DNA of 64,000 nt from Crocinitomicaceae bacterium (GCA_030830895.1 JAURMC010000005.1:62001-126000), one strand, 5' to 3'; numbered from the stretch's first letter, positions 38,062 to 48,953 are shown. A program made the numbers and translations. Notes: generated by a model not told the origin, from the letters alone.

Positions 38062-40836
38062 CTAATACTTTAAGACTTTACCTTTTTCTCGGGCATCTAT
38101 TCCTTCCTTCATCCAAAGTGGTTGAACTCCATTATTCAGGTAAAAATCAAAAAACTGGCGCATTCTAATACTTAAATCCATTTTATTGGGTAACCGAGTT
38201 AGGTTGTGGTCATCATCATTATAATTCAACAACCAACAGGGTTTTCCTAATCGTCGGAGTCCAGTATACAATTCTATGCTTTGGTACCATGGAACCGCAC
38301 CGTCTTTATCATTGGCCATTACGAGCAAGGGAGTATTGACTTTTGGTAAATGAAATAGCGGAGAGTTTTCGAGGTATAAGTCAGGACGCTCCCAAATGGT
38401 GGCTCCAATTCTACTTTGAGTAGACTCATACTGAAACTGCCGGTTTAATCCACTTCCCCAGCGAATTCCACCATATGCTGAGAACATATTGCTTACAGGA
38501 GCTCCAGCCATAGCCGCCTTGAAACGGTTAGTCATGGTGATGAGCTGTGCGGTTTGATACCCTCCCCAACTTTGGCCTTGTAAGCCCATGCGTGTTGAAT
38601 CGATTGAATAGTTTTTTAGCAGGTAGTCTGTTCCACTCATGATGCAATCGTAGGCCCCTTTAGCTGGATATCCGGGCTTATATTTTATATCTGGAATAAA
38701 AACTAAGTACCCCGATGAAGCATATTCGGTTGGATTAATGGTGCTTGCCGTAGGTGCAGGACTTCGATAGTTGTGCAAATTATGACCATTCAATTCATAG
38801 TAATAAATCAAAAGAGGGTATTTATTAGATGGATTATAATTCTCCGGTTTATACACTATCCCTTCTAAATCAAATCCTTGATAGCTTTTCCAGCGGATTA
38901 ATTCAGCCGAAGGCCAGAGGTATTCTGCCTGTTGAGGATTTGCACATGAGATTCTTTTGAAATTGCTATCCTTACTACCGAACTCTATATCTGGAAATTG
39001 ATTAACCCGCATTCTTCGCAATACATATATGAAGGTGTCTTTTGCTTTAGTGAAAGACATTACTTTGAAATCTCCGCGATCCAACAATTCAAATAAAAAT
39101 GAGGGTGTTGCAGTCCATATAGATGCGGTTTTTGTAGTACGGTTTCTTGCTAGTAAATACCCACTATTCCACGCCACATTGGTTGAGTCTGAATTCCATT
39201 TAATCCATTCCCAATCCAAGGTTTCTGTTTCGCTGAAGGTCAAGCAGCGATTTTGTTTCGTACTTAGGTTATACTCATAAATGTTATCTCTAGAACCATA
39301 ATAAAATAAATCCCCTTCCTTATTGAACCCATAGGTCGCAGCAGGGCCAGGATCCATTGGTTGCCCATTGAGATATTCCTCCAATGGTTCTTTCACCGAG
39401 CAGCTCATACAAATTTCTCGCATTCCTTGACTAATATCGACGAGAAAATGGTTCTTCTTTTTAGCATCAAAAAAAGTAAAGGAATTTCCGTCGTTGGACA
39501 AATATCCCTCATACGCCAATGCTTTTTTAAGCAACAATCTTTCCCCGGTACTAAGATTCAATCGATACACATCACTCAAGCTTGGATTTTTCCACTGAGA
39601 TTGAATCGCATAAGGCCGATCATCGAATACCAAGGTAAAGTTGCTTTGCTGATGCTCGTTAAAAGCACCTCGCAATGAATCTGGACACCACGGTTTAATG
39701 GTAAAATCACGCAAATCCAAGGCAACAATTTCGCCCGATTTATCACCATTCTTAAGGCGAATAAGCTGCTGAGGCTGAAGGGTATAATCGCTTGGTGACC
39801 ATATATCTAAGTGGACCTTTTCTGATTCCAACAAAGTATCTTTCTGAAAAACAATTCGATCGCTGAGTGTAAATTTCACGTAGGGTAAATAGTCAAAAAA
39901 TGTAGGTTGCACCCTGTCATTAATTCCTTTAAACCCAAAGGCTTTTGTGGTGGTTGAATCTCCAAAGGTAAACAAGGAGTCCTGTTCTACAGCATACACT
40001 CCAAGTTCGTATTGTTTGATTTTATTGGTGTCTGAAGAGTAAAGGAAGGAAAGAAGCGTCCCTTCTTTATTCCATTGTAGACCTTTAATGCTTAACTGTT
40101 TGTTTCCAATCCTTTTAGACAAAAAGCCATGCTCAGAAAGCACAAATAAGTTCATTGTATCTTGTTTGCCTTTTTCTTGAGTAATGTATGCCAGTGTACC
40201 TTGTTTTGATAATAAAAAATCTATGGTATTACTTACCCGGAATAGTTGGGAATATTTCCTTAGCACCAAGGTAGTTCCATCTGTTTTAATTTCTTTCGTA
40301 GTCGATTTAGGTGCTTCCTTTATATGAAACCAACATTTCTTGGTCGGTTCAAGTAGAGGAGTTGGATCTTTGTCATTTTGTTCTTTTAAATAGGCGATAA
40401 AATCCGTGGATTCCGCCACTTGGAATCGTTTTACTTGTGGAATTTTAAATAAACTATCCTTGCTAGATTCATAGATAACCAAGGTGTCTTTTGGCCATTT
40501 CTTTTTGTCTACTTTATTAAGTTCACAACTACGTAAGGTATCAAAGCCAGCCGTTCGGCGCCAAGCCATCAAGGACCCTGATTCGTTCATTTGAAGATCC
40601 TTAGCACAGTACATAGAATCTTGATGGTTAGTAACTGTATTATGTATGTGTAGGTAGCCATCACCTTGAAGCGGGAGGACTTCAAAAGTAAGCCAGGTAC
40701 CTTGACTAGACTGTTTTACTTTATCTATACGATTCCACCGAGCATAGGCATTATGATCAATTACTTGCTTTTGACTGTAAAATATTGGGATAGCAACTAA
40801 TCCAATAAGAACCGAAAAAAATCTAGAAAGAATCAC
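38062..40836 (-). CDS. Prolyl oligopeptidase family (S9) peptidase, exported
   Basis: A 924-residue protein with an N-terminal signal (FFSVLIGLVAIPIFYSQ), a long beta-propeller-like region (~30-640) and a C-terminal alpha/beta hydrolase. The nucleophile is in GLQGQSWGGYQTA (Ser ~752), the Asp in VMANDKDGAVPW (~842) and the His in NDDDHNL (~877). This is the S9 prolyl oligopeptidase / dipeptidyl aminopeptidase arrangement, expected to cut peptides in the periplasm. I see no T9SS domain; the C-terminus is KEGIDAREKGKVLKY. It lies 16 bases after the giant RCC1 adhesin gene, suggesting co-transcription with it and with the downstream ALDH and S8 protease genes. Confidence 0.92.
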   Translation of the reverse strand: MILSRFFSVLIGLVAIPIFYSQKQVIDHNAYARWNRIDKVKQSSQGTWLTFEVLPLQGDGYLHIHNTVTNHQDSMYCAKDLQMNESGSLMAWRRTAGFDTLRSCELNKVDKKKWPKDTLVIYESSKDSLFKIPQVKRFQVAESTDFIAYLKEQNDKDPTPLLEPTKKCWFHIKEAPKSTTKEIKTDGTTLVLRKYSQLFRVSNTIDFLLSKQGTLAYITQEKGKQDTMNLFVLSEHGFLSKRIGNKQLSIKGLQWNKEGTLLSFLYSSDTNKIKQYELGVYAVEQDSLFTFGDSTTTKAFGFKGINDRVQPTFFDYLPYVKFTLSDRIVFQKDTLLESEKVHLDIWSPSDYTLQPQQLIRLKNGDKSGEIVALDLRDFTIKPWCPDSLRGAFNEHQQSNFTLVFDDRPYAIQSQWKNPSLSDVYRLNLSTGERLLLKKALAYEGYLSNDGNSFTFFDAKKKNHFLVDISQGMREICMSCSVKEPLEEYLNGQPMDPGPAATYGFNKEGDLFYYGSRDNIYEYNLSTKQNRCLTFSETETLDWEWIKWNSDSTNVAWNSGYLLARNRTTKTASIWTATPSFLFELLDRGDFKVMSFTKAKDTFIYVLRRMRVNQFPDIEFGSKDSNFKRISCANPQQAEYLWPSAELIRWKSYQGFDLEGIVYKPENYNPSNKYPLLIYYYELNGHNLHNYRSPAPTASTINPTEYASSGYLVFIPDIKYKPGYPAKGAYDCIMSGTDYLLKNYSIDSTRMGLQGQSWGGYQTAQLITMTNRFKAAMAGAPVSNMFSAYGGIRWGSGLNRQFQYESTQSRIGATIWERPDLYLENSPLFHLPKVNTPLLVMANDKDGAVPWYQSIELYTGLRRLGKPCWLLNYNDDDHNLTRLPNKMDLSIRMRQFFDFYLNNGVQPLWMKEGIDAREKGKVLKY

Positions 40837-40852
40837 GCAATTAGAAAAAGAA

Positions 40853-43800
40853 TCAATGTGAAACCATGAACCTTAGTTTTTCTCCGTTTTTCATTGAAAC
40901 AACGTATGTTCCTGAAGATAACATTCCCACATGAATAGTTTTTTTGGTATAACCTGTTGAAGGTAAATGTAATACAACACGACCAAGTGCGTCGAGAATT
41001 TCCATATCCGACAATAATTCATTTGTAAGCGACTCAATCGTTAACTCTGAATTCGTTGGGACGGGATAAATCCTTGTTTTCTCTACCTTAAGGTCATCTA
41101 TGTTCTGAATTCCAAAAGCAAATTGAATGGATGTTGCTGAACATCCAGAAGGGTATGTAACTTCAACAGTATAGTATCCAGGTGTAATTGGTACATACGA
41201 TGCCGAATTACTGTTTTGAATCTCTTGACCACCAAAATACCATTGATAAGAAATTCCTACTGCACTTGTTGTAAGCGTACCATTATTGAAGGTTATAAGC
41301 GGAACTGGAGCATTGTTCGCTGTAATGGAAACAGAAGAGGAGGTACAAGTCGTAATAATTCCTGAAATAGCATGGGACGTTGATTTACCAGACTCAATGA
41401 ATGTTGTTCCATGTAATGTTGATATATGTATTGGCTCGGAAGTATTCAATCCGGCAGTAAGTTGAGATTCAGTATTATCTCCAAATCCAAACACCGAGTA
41501 ATCATTTCTTAAAAGCAGGGTGTGGTATTGGCCACAAGATACACGCTGCACTCCAGAAGTTGCAATTTTCTCGAGGAAATTTCTATCTACATTATCATTT
41601 AATCCAAGCTGACCGAAATTATTTTTTCCTGTAGACCAAACCGTTCCATCTGATTTTAAGATCACTGTAAAATCAGCACCTCCGCTTATCTGAATCGCTT
41701 GTTTAAAGGATGAAACAGTGGGAATTAATCGATTCAGGTTATCACCTAATCCAAGTTGTCCGTTTGCATTATTACCCCAAACAAACAAATTACCAGAAGA
41801 ATCTATTGCGAAAGAATGATATTCACCAACTCCAATTTTCTCAATGCCCGATAGATTAGGAATCAATACAGGATTCGCCGTAGAATTGAGGTTTCCTAGT
41901 CCTAACTGTCCAAAGGTGTTATTTCCAAAAGCTAGTACAGTTCCATCGCTTTTCAAACACAAGAAGTGCCTTCTTCCACCAACAATAGTATCGATGTTTT
42001 GTAAGGTTGGATTTAGGTATGGGAAATTATAAATTGACGTATTCCCGGTGCCTAATTGTCCATATGTATTATTACCCCAAACATATACATCCCCCACATT
42101 TGTAACAACCATTGCGCTGTTTTCAGAGCTAGCAAGAGATTTAATTGATGAAAGGGAAGGCATTAACAAAGGGGCGTTGGACGAAGTAAACGTTCCATTT
42201 CCAAGCTGACCGTTTGAATTATCACCCCAAGAGTAAACCTGTCCTGTAGCATCTCTACCAAGTACGAAATTCCATCCGGAAGTAATCTCTTCGAGTGCTA
42301 AATTAGCATTCATTTCTGTAGGTTGATTCCCACTTTGATTGGTACCATCTCCAAACATTCCATTCGCGTTATATCCAAATGAATAGGTTTGATTTAATAC
42401 CGATGAATGTTGAGTTAATGTTACATTACTCGATTGATAAACGACTAACGTAGAATCGGTAGTTTGTGCTATTGGAAGTCCTCCAGTTGTCCATTCATTA
42501 TTGGAAATTGAGTTAGAGAACAAAATCACTGAATCTCCTTCACAAAACGAAAGTGACGAAAAATAAGTAATAACAGGCGATGGCATTACATCGATTACTA
42601 TGGTATCATTAAATGGCTGATAACATCCCGTTCCTAGATTAAACGCCGTAAAGGTAACCTGATCATTATCCTGAAAAGTACTGCTACTGATTTGACCTGA
42701 AGGCCCAAACGTACCTTGGGAAACCCCATTGATATAATATAAGTAAGTTGAACCACCAGTTGCTTGAAAATCTAATGTTGATCCATTACAAATTAATGGT
42801 TGTGGCTGCGAAGACAGCGACAAATTCATTGAATTAACATTAAAAATAAAGGTATCTATTAAAGACGGGCAGGTTCCATTAAAGCCTTGAACTAATATCG
42901 TATCACCATTTAATAAGTTATTTATTGAATACTGGCCGTTAGCAGTAACGGTTGGAGATGAACTGTTGTGAACAAAGTTATAGTTTAGCGCACCCGAAGC
43001 ACTGAAGTTAACAGTATCATGCAAACAAATACTTAAATCAATGTCATCACATACTGAAGTGAGAATTGGGTAGGAATAAACGACAAATGTAATTGAATTC
43101 GGAGCAGTGGATGAACAACCAAAAGTCTCGCCTACCACAGTTATTGAATCTCCATTATTTAACATCCCTGTAAAGGTATTATTATTTGAATTCGACCCCA
43201 CAGGTAATGAATTAACATAAAATTGATAGTTGTTAGCGCCAGACGCAATCACATTTACCAAATCACCAACACATATTTGATTACCTCCTTGATTAATAAG
43301 ATTAACATTTGGATAATTATACACATTGAATACCAAGGATGGTGAATAATCATTGCAATTCTGATTTGAGCCCAAAACCTCTACCAAGTCATTATCTTGC
43401 AAATTATTGAGTGTAATAGTGGGTGTAGAAGAAGCGGGACCTTGAGAAACACCATTCACGAAAAATTCATAGTTAGTTGCCCCTCCTGCAGTAAATATTA
43501 CAGGTGTTCCAACACACAATGCTAGATCCAATTCTGTCGAGGTTAAGGAAGTAATTGGGGTTTGATTCACAATCAATGGAGGAGAGATATTAGTATTCGA
43601 ACACCCCAAATTGGAGGTTCCAACAACCGAAATCACGTCTCCATTAGCAAGGGTATTTGATTGGAAAATGTTTACTCCGGATGCTACCCCAATGTTGTTA
43701 CCATTTAATTCAAACTGATACTGCGAGGCTCCTGAGGCCGTAAATGTAACATTCTGACCACTACAGATCGTAGCTCCAGCATTACTTTGCAATGAAATTG

Positions 43801-46800
43801 TTGGATTTGAGTTTATCAATATATTTACGGTTGATTGATTTGAACACCCATTGGTTGTCCCTGTAACCTGAAGCACATATGAACCGGCGGGATATGCTTG
43901 CATTAGGACGGTATTCTGTGCACTTGGTGGACCAAGTAATTGCCCATTTAAAATCAACGAATATACTGCTGCTCCACTGGCTTGATAGGTCACATTATCT
44001 CCTTGACAAAAAATGTTGTTTGGATCATTACTAGTGATGGTAACTGAAGGAATAGGGTTTACTGTAAAGGTCATAGGAGCGGAGGTAGAGGTACAACCCA
44101 AGGAATTGCCTAATACAGTAATAGTTTGTCCGTTGGTAAAGCCATTGGATGTATAGATATTCGTATTACTTAAGCTTCCTTGAGAAGCTCCGTTTAAATA
44201 AAATTGGTATTGATTTGCTCCCGAAGCTGTAATTGAAACGGTATCTCCAGCACAAAAGATATTGTCTAAATCCGAACTTTGTAAGGTAATTACAGGAATT
44301 GGGTTTACTTGCACGTTTATTGTAGGACTTGAAGAAACGCAAGAATTTGCTCCAACACCTTGGATGCTTACTTGATTTGAACCAACTGGTAAATTTGGTG
44401 TAAACGAATTTGATGCTTGTTGGGGCCCAAAAGGAATCCCGTTCAAAAACAACTGATAATTTACAGCTCCCGCTCCAGTAAAGGTGATTGATTGACCTGA
44501 ACACATTGTGTTCTGCGGATTACTTGAGAAAATCGGTACTGTAGGCAAGGGGAGGACATTAAATGGAATACTTGAAACAACATTGCACCCATTAATGGTG
44601 CCAACCACAGAAACTGTTTGGCCATTCGACAATACATTAGTTGTAAAACTATTTAATGGACTGGAGGGCCCTTGGGATATCCCCGCTACAAAAAACTCAT
44701 AGCTAGAGGCTCCAGAAGCCGTAAAAATAACTGGGGTGTTTTGACAAATTGTTGAATCCAAATCATTTGAAATCAATGTAGTATTTGGAACAGGTAAAAC
44801 CTCAAATAACACCGTATCACTGAAGTTTTCACACCCATTAAACACGCCCTTAACAAACACCTGGTCATTGTTCGCCAATGCATTGGTATTGTAAGTATTT
44901 GTTGCGCTCAAAGGTCCGAGAGGATTCCCGTTTAAATAGAATTGATAAAGAACCCCGCCTCCTGCATTAAAATTCACTTGGGTTCCTTGGCAAATCGATG
45001 TATCAATATCATTAAAGGTTAAGGTTACATTGGGCAAACTATTAACAACAAATCCAAATGATTGAGGGGAAAGTGCCGAACATCCAGCAGCAGAAATCCC
45101 TATTACTTGTATAGTATCGAAAGTAGTTAAGGAATCTGTTGTGTAAGGGTTATTTCCGGGAGCCCCAATTGGTATATGATTCAATAGGTATTGATAGCTT
45201 GAAGCCCCCCCTCCCGTAAATGTGACGCTTTGATTGGTGCATATCACGTTGTTTCCTGCTGACTCAGTTAATGTAACCGCTGGTAAGGGATTTACTTGGA
45301 CTGTAATTGCCGCTGAAGTGTCTACACATCCTGTTGTAGTATACTTACCAATAACCCTAATAACGTCTCCATTTGCTAAATTTGCCGATGAATAGTTTGG
45401 ATTAAAAGAAAACCCCGAAACGGGTACATTATTTTTTAAGAATCTATATTGTTGAGCCCCGGAAGCGGTAAAGGTAATGGAGTCCTGTTCACAGATAATG
45501 TTATCCAAATCATCCGATGTTATAGTGACTACTGGAGCAGGATTCACTGTAAAAATATACGTTGGTTGTTGCGCACTTGAACAACCATTTTGAAAGCTTA
45601 AAAAACTTAACGTATCATTATTTTGAATGGTGGAAATCTGAAGAAGCGTGTCATTTACTGAGGGAGGATTATTCAAAAGAATTCCATTTTGATACCAGCC
45701 ATAAGTATTTGTATTACTAGAGCTTCCAATGGTAAAAGAAACCATTGTCCCTTCACAAATTGTTGTATCCGCATCAGAGGAAATCACAAAAATATCAGGA
45801 TTATTGATTTGAATCGTACTTTGCATAGTATCTAAACAAAAGTTTGAATACTCAGCTACCAACATCACATTGAAACTACCATATCCAGCAAATATGTGTG
45901 CATTTGTATCTGGTACACCATTTATAATCAAAACGCTATCACCAACGCAAGGTGTACAAGGAGTAGGAACACCAACATATCCAGAGTCTGCGTAAAAGGA
46001 ATTCGTACCATCTCCGAAATACCATAAAAAATTAACATCATTTGGGTTTCCAGAGAAACTACTTGATGTGTTAGAGAAAAATGTCGTATCGTTATAACAA
46101 AACGGTCCAAGCGCACTAAATGCTGCCGATACAGCTGGAATAGCTGATAGGCTCCAATTAGCAATTGCGGGAGCCACACCGGAATTCGTTGAAAAATAGG
46201 CAGTAAATGTGGCAGACCCATTGGCCCCAATTGATTTAAAATCAATGCAACTTGCAGTTACATTTCCTGGGGTATTCTTTACAAAAACAGCAGGAATAGC
46301 ATTGTTACTGGAGTACAGATAAATGGAATCTTGACAATTGCCAACCATAATTAAACTGTCAATAATAGTTTGATTAGACCCTCCTTGAATTTCTATATGG
46401 CTTCCAGCTAAAATTCGAAGTTTTTTAAACACATTATTTCCCTCAATTTTCTGAGGTTGATTAATGGCAAATGCACCCGCATTTACTGCGTAATTGGGAA
46501 AAAATAAAGTAACCTCATTAAATGTTAAATTAGCTGTTCTTAGGTTATTTTCAGATGATTGCGATCCAATATATATTTTTGATGTCCCTGCAAAAAATTG
46601 AAAGTTGGCGGTAGTACCAATGGAGTTAAAATTTCTAGAGATATTAACGTTTGAAGTACCAAAGCGTACACGTTGGAATGTGGTTGACAATTGATTGTTT
46701 ACAGAGAAGTAACCAAAATGAGAATCGAAATTCATGGTGTTAAAGCCCCCGTTAAATATTGAGAAATTGACCGAATCAGTCATTTGAAGAGGGCCGTTCA

Positions 46801-48244
46801 AAATTAAAGAATCCATCGCATCCAACATCACGACACTAATATTGGCGTCGATGACGGAGTTATTTGATGATAATGTCGCTTGATCTCTGAAAATTATAGT
46901 CGCAGTAGGGACTCCTTGGATTATTGAAAGTTGTGAGTCTAGTAATAAATCTCCAAAAGCATACATATCGGTTTGCATTAATCCAACCGTTGGTTGGTTG
47001 ATTGATGCCCAGGACATGTAGGCAAATTGAGCGGCTATATCGATTGTGACTTGCTGATTAGGCGATGAGAATGATAAGGCATCAAAATATACTGAATCTA
47101 ATTTTCCAGGAAAGCAAGTTGTTGCAGGTCCTCCAGAAGCAAGGGACCAATGGGTGCCACTGGAGTAATTACCCGCGTTGCCTATCCAATAAAACTTAGA
47201 CCCTTGATAATTCCATCCGCTTGAAAAATTTGTGGTGTCTGAAAGTTTCAACTGGTAAACCTGAGAAGGCGCAACGATGGGTTGCAAACGATTGATTGAA
47301 AGAAATGCCCCAGAAAATACTGAGTAGCCGGTTTTAAAAATCCTCGCTACGGGGCCAATAGCGGAAGTTGCTTTTAACTGAGTTTTGTTTGAGCATGTGC
47401 CCAAAGTAATTAACGAATCCACATACAAGGTATCACCATTATTAATATTGATAGTATTTCCTGCCGGAATGGATTCTATTAGATTAAAGTGGTTGCTGTT
47501 TATCAATGATACGGCTCCTGCGTTCAAGCGCAATTCGTTGTAATTTTTTCCGCCACCTGTAAATACTGACGTACCTGAGTTTGCAAGGGTAATTCTTCCA
47601 TTCGTATGAACTAGTGTAAAATTAGTCGAGGCAACATTCCAAACCGTGCCTGTAAGGTTAAGAATCGTATTGGTGAGATTTAACATTCTAAATGACGATC
47701 CCAAGGAATAGAAGTTGGCGATGCTTGAATTGGAACCAATTAAATTAATTGTCCCCGAATCTAAATACAAATCTGAGCCTGAACTAATGACACCGATATT
47801 CAAAATACCATTTCCAGACATTTTTATATCGTTGGTCCAATTGCGTCCATTTGAAATAATGGATCCTGTATTGTTAGTTGTCAAATTCCAAAACCCTGTC
47901 CAACCGGGAAAAGTAGGGCTTACGGAGGCTATAAGTGAGGTTGAAACCGTTATAAATGGTAAGGCACATTGAAATTGAAACGGGATATTTGCTCCGGAGA
48001 AATCAAACGTTTGAACGCTTACAGTAGTATCCAAGATTATAATACTTGCTGCTACCAAACCAGAATTGGCATCAAAATAAACAGAATCATTAGCCGTAGG
48101 AATAATCCCTGCAGTAAATCCACCTGATGAATTAGACCAGTGGGTTGGGGATGACCATGAACCGCTTCCTCCAATCCAATATAGGGAGCCCGCCTTAACA
48201 ATACAAGTAATAAACAGGATATTGAGGAATAATATTCGTTTCAT
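40853..48244 (-). CDS. Giant T9SS adhesin with Ig-like repeats and RCC1 repeats
   Basis: A 2463-residue secreted protein with a signal peptide (FLNILFITCIVKAG). Residues ~20-700 hold two YWIGxxGxxSxxTHW...DSVYFDA modules and Ser/Asn-rich beta-helix-like sequence. A PKD domain (FLWYFGDGTNSFYAD) is near 740. Residues ~815-1900 contain 13 tandem Ig-like repeats of about 80 residues, each with a pattern like DxxICxGxxVxFTASGAxxYxFxxNG and a second cysteine near the end. Residues ~1950-2270 contain about seven RCC1 repeats (YSWGDNSNGQLGNG, YVWGNNTYGQLGTG, FVWGNNANGQLGLG), enough for one seven-bladed propeller. A final Ig-like module and a T9SS type A sorting domain (RIYPVPTNSELTIES ... SSGTYVVSMKNGEKLRFMV) end the protein. 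It is likely a surface adhesin or ligand-binding protein. Confidence 0.9.
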   Translation of the reverse strand: MKRILFLNILFITCIVKAGSLYWIGGSGSWSSPTHWSNSSGGFTAGIIPTANDSVYFDANSGLVAASIIILDTTVSVQTFDFSGANIPFQFQCALPFITVSTSLIASVSPTFPGWTGFWNLTTNNTGSIISNGRNWTNDIKMSGNGILNIGVISSGSDLYLDSGTINLIGSNSSIANFYSLGSSFRMLNLTNTILNLTGTVWNVASTNFTLVHTNGRITLANSGTSVFTGGGKNYNELRLNAGAVSLINSNHFNLIESIPAGNTININNGDTLYVDSLITLGTCSNKTQLKATSAIGPVARIFKTGYSVFSGAFLSINRLQPIVAPSQVYQLKLSDTTNFSSGWNYQGSKFYWIGNAGNYSSGTHWSLASGGPATTCFPGKLDSVYFDALSFSSPNQQVTIDIAAQFAYMSWASINQPTVGLMQTDMYAFGDLLLDSQLSIIQGVPTATIIFRDQATLSSNNSVIDANISVVMLDAMDSLILNGPLQMTDSVNFSIFNGGFNTMNFDSHFGYFSVNNQLSTTFQRVRFGTSNVNISRNFNSIGTTANFQFFAGTSKIYIGSQSSENNLRTANLTFNEVTLFFPNYAVNAGAFAINQPQKIEGNNVFKKLRILAGSHIEIQGGSNQTIIDSLIMVGNCQDSIYLYSSNNAIPAVFVKNTPGNVTASCIDFKSIGANGSATFTAYFSTNSGVAPAIANWSLSAIPAVSAAFSALGPFCYNDTTFFSNTSSSFSGNPNDVNFLWYFGDGTNSFYADSGYVGVPTPCTPCVGDSVLIINGVPDTNAHIFAGYGSFNVMLVAEYSNFCLDTMQSTIQINNPDIFVISSDADTTICEGTMVSFTIGSSSNTNTYGWYQNGILLNNPPSVNDTLLQISTIQNNDTLSFLSFQNGCSSAQQPTYIFTVNPAPVVTITSDDLDNIICEQDSITFTASGAQQYRFLKNNVPVSGFSFNPNYSSANLANGDVIRVIGKYTTTGCVDTSAAITVQVNPLPAVTLTESAGNNVICTNQSVTFTGGGASSYQYLLNHIPIGAPGNNPYTTDSLTTFDTIQVIGISAAGCSALSPQSFGFVVNSLPNVTLTFNDIDTSICQGTQVNFNAGGGVLYQFYLNGNPLGPLSATNTYNTNALANNDQVFVKGVFNGCENFSDTVLFEVLPVPNTTLISNDLDSTICQNTPVIFTASGASSYEFFVAGISQGPSSPLNSFTTNVLSNGQTVSVVGTINGCNVVSSIPFNVLPLPTVPIFSSNPQNTMCSGQSITFTGAGAVNYQLFLNGIPFGPQQASNSFTPNLPVGSNQVSIQGVGANSCVSSSPTINVQVNPIPVITLQSSDLDNIFCAGDTVSITASGANQYQFYLNGASQGSLSNTNIYTSNGFTNGQTITVLGNSLGCTSTSAPMTFTVNPIPSVTITSNDPNNIFCQGDNVTYQASGAAVYSLILNGQLLGPPSAQNTVLMQAYPAGSYVLQVTGTTNGCSNQSTVNILINSNPTISLQSNAGATICSGQNVTFTASGASQYQFELNGNNIGVASGVNIFQSNTLANGDVISVVGTSNLGCSNTNISPPLIVNQTPITSLTSTELDLALCVGTPVIFTAGGATNYEFFVNGVSQGPASSTPTITLNNLQDNDLVEVLGSNQNCNDYSPSLVFNVYNYPNVNLINQGGNQICVGDLVNVIASGANNYQFYVNSLPVGSNSNNNTFTGMLNNGDSITVVGETFGCSSTAPNSITFVVYSYPILTSVCDDIDLSICLHDTVNFSASGALNYNFVHNSSSPTVTANGQYSINNLLNGDTILVQGFNGTCPSLIDTFIFNVNSMNLSLSSQPQPLICNGSTLDFQATGGSTYLYYINGVSQGTFGPSGQISSSTFQDNDQVTFTAFNLGTGCYQPFNDTIVIDVMPSPVITYFSSLSFCEGDSVILFSNSISNNEWTTGGLPIAQTTDSTLVVYQSSNVTLTQHSSVLNQTYSFGYNANGMFGDGTNQSGNQPTEMNANLALEEITSGWNFVLGRDATGQVYSWGDNSNGQLGNGTFTSSNAPLLMPSLSSIKSLASSENSAMVVTNVGDVYVWGNNTYGQLGTGNTSIYNFPYLNPTLQNIDTIVGGRRHFLCLKSDGTVLAFGNNTFGQLGLGNLNSTANPVLIPNLSGIEKIGVGEYHSFAIDSSGNLFVWGNNANGQLGLGDNLNRLIPTVSSFKQAIQISGGADFTVILKSDGTVWSTGKNNFGQLGLNDNVDRNFLEKIATSGVQRVSCGQYHTLLLRNDYSVFGFGDNTESQLTAGLNTSEPIHISTLHGTTFIESGKSTSHAISGIITTCTSSSVSITANNAPVPLITFNNGTLTTSAVGISYQWYFGGQEIQNSNSASYVPITPGYYTVEVTYPSGCSATSIQFAFGIQNIDDLKVEKTRIYPVPTNSELTIESLTNELLSDMEILDALGRVVLHLPSTGYTKKTIHVGMLSSGTYVVSMKNGEKLRFMVSH

Positions 48245-48374
48245 TTTGCTAAATTTATTTGCAGAAATTAGTGCAAATATCCATTAAAAAACTTGAAAGT
48301 ACTATAAAATGAAATAATAGTTATCAATTATCGATTGATTATTTATTTCTAAGTAAAATTTGAAAGATTTAACA

Positions 48375-48382
48375 TACCTTTG
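48375..48382 (+). promoter_or_regulatory. Candidate -7 box for the SprB-like operon
   Basis: TACCTTTG fits TAnnTTTG, about 22 bases before the ATG at 48405. A matching -33 TTTG is not present at the usual spacing, so this is tentative. The rest of 48245-48404 shows nothing else. Confidence 0.4.
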
Positions 48383-48404
48383 ACAAAACTTTGTAATAAA
48401 CCCT

Positions 48405-48953
48405 ATGCCTATCACACCAAAATACTTTTACGCCTACTTATTATTGGTAGTAATGTCATGTGGGCAGGTCCTTCAACTACAAGGACAAACAAGTCCTACA
48501 AACAGCCCGCAGATTCAAGAAACTTCTTCCGCACCGATGCAATGTCCTGCCAACTTAAAACTGATTACAGTCCCCGATGGATTTATTGAATCAAGCAGTT
48601 TCAACGGTTATATACATTTAAATTCTGCCACTTCAATTGTTATGACCTCTATAGAGCATATTAATTTCATTCGCTTGTGTACAGGCATGACCCCAGAGTT
48701 TTTTACACAAAATGGATTAACATTGGTCGAGGAGAGAGACTTTACATCAACTAACAATGTTTCAGGTAAATACTACAAATCACACTTTGTTTTAAATGAA
48801 ATGCCACATATTCGTTATATTGTTTTTTGTGGTGATTTAAACCGTACTTTGTGGTTGAATATCACCTATCCAAAATTGTTTGAACCAATCATTGAGAAGG
48901 AAATTTTAGAAATATTGAATTCGATAAAATCAACCGTAACTGATGAAAAATAA
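48405..48953 (+). CDS. Lipoprotein heading the SprB-like operon
   Basis: A 182-residue protein with a lipoprotein-like signal (YFYAYLLLVVMSCGQ, Cys at about residue 19), followed by a Ser/Thr/Pro/Gln linker to about residue 45. A compact domain follows (CPANLKLITVPDGFIESSSF onwards). Its alternating strands and terminal helix (IEKEILEILNSIKST) recall Mog1/PsbP-like folds, but this is only an impression. Its end overlaps the start of the 1514-residue adhesin by 11 bases, so it is translated with the adhesin cassette and may help its export or anchoring. The overlapping frame from 48380 is not protein-like. Confidence 0.75.
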   Translation: MPITPKYFYAYLLLVVMSCGQVLQLQGQTSPTNSPQIQETSSAPMQCPANLKLITVPDGFIESSSFNGYIHLNSATSIVMTSIEHINFIRLCTGMTPEFFTQNGLTLVEERDFTSTNNVSGKYYKSHFVLNEMPHIRYIVFCGDLNRTLWLNITYPKLFEPIIEKEILEILNSIKSTVTDEK

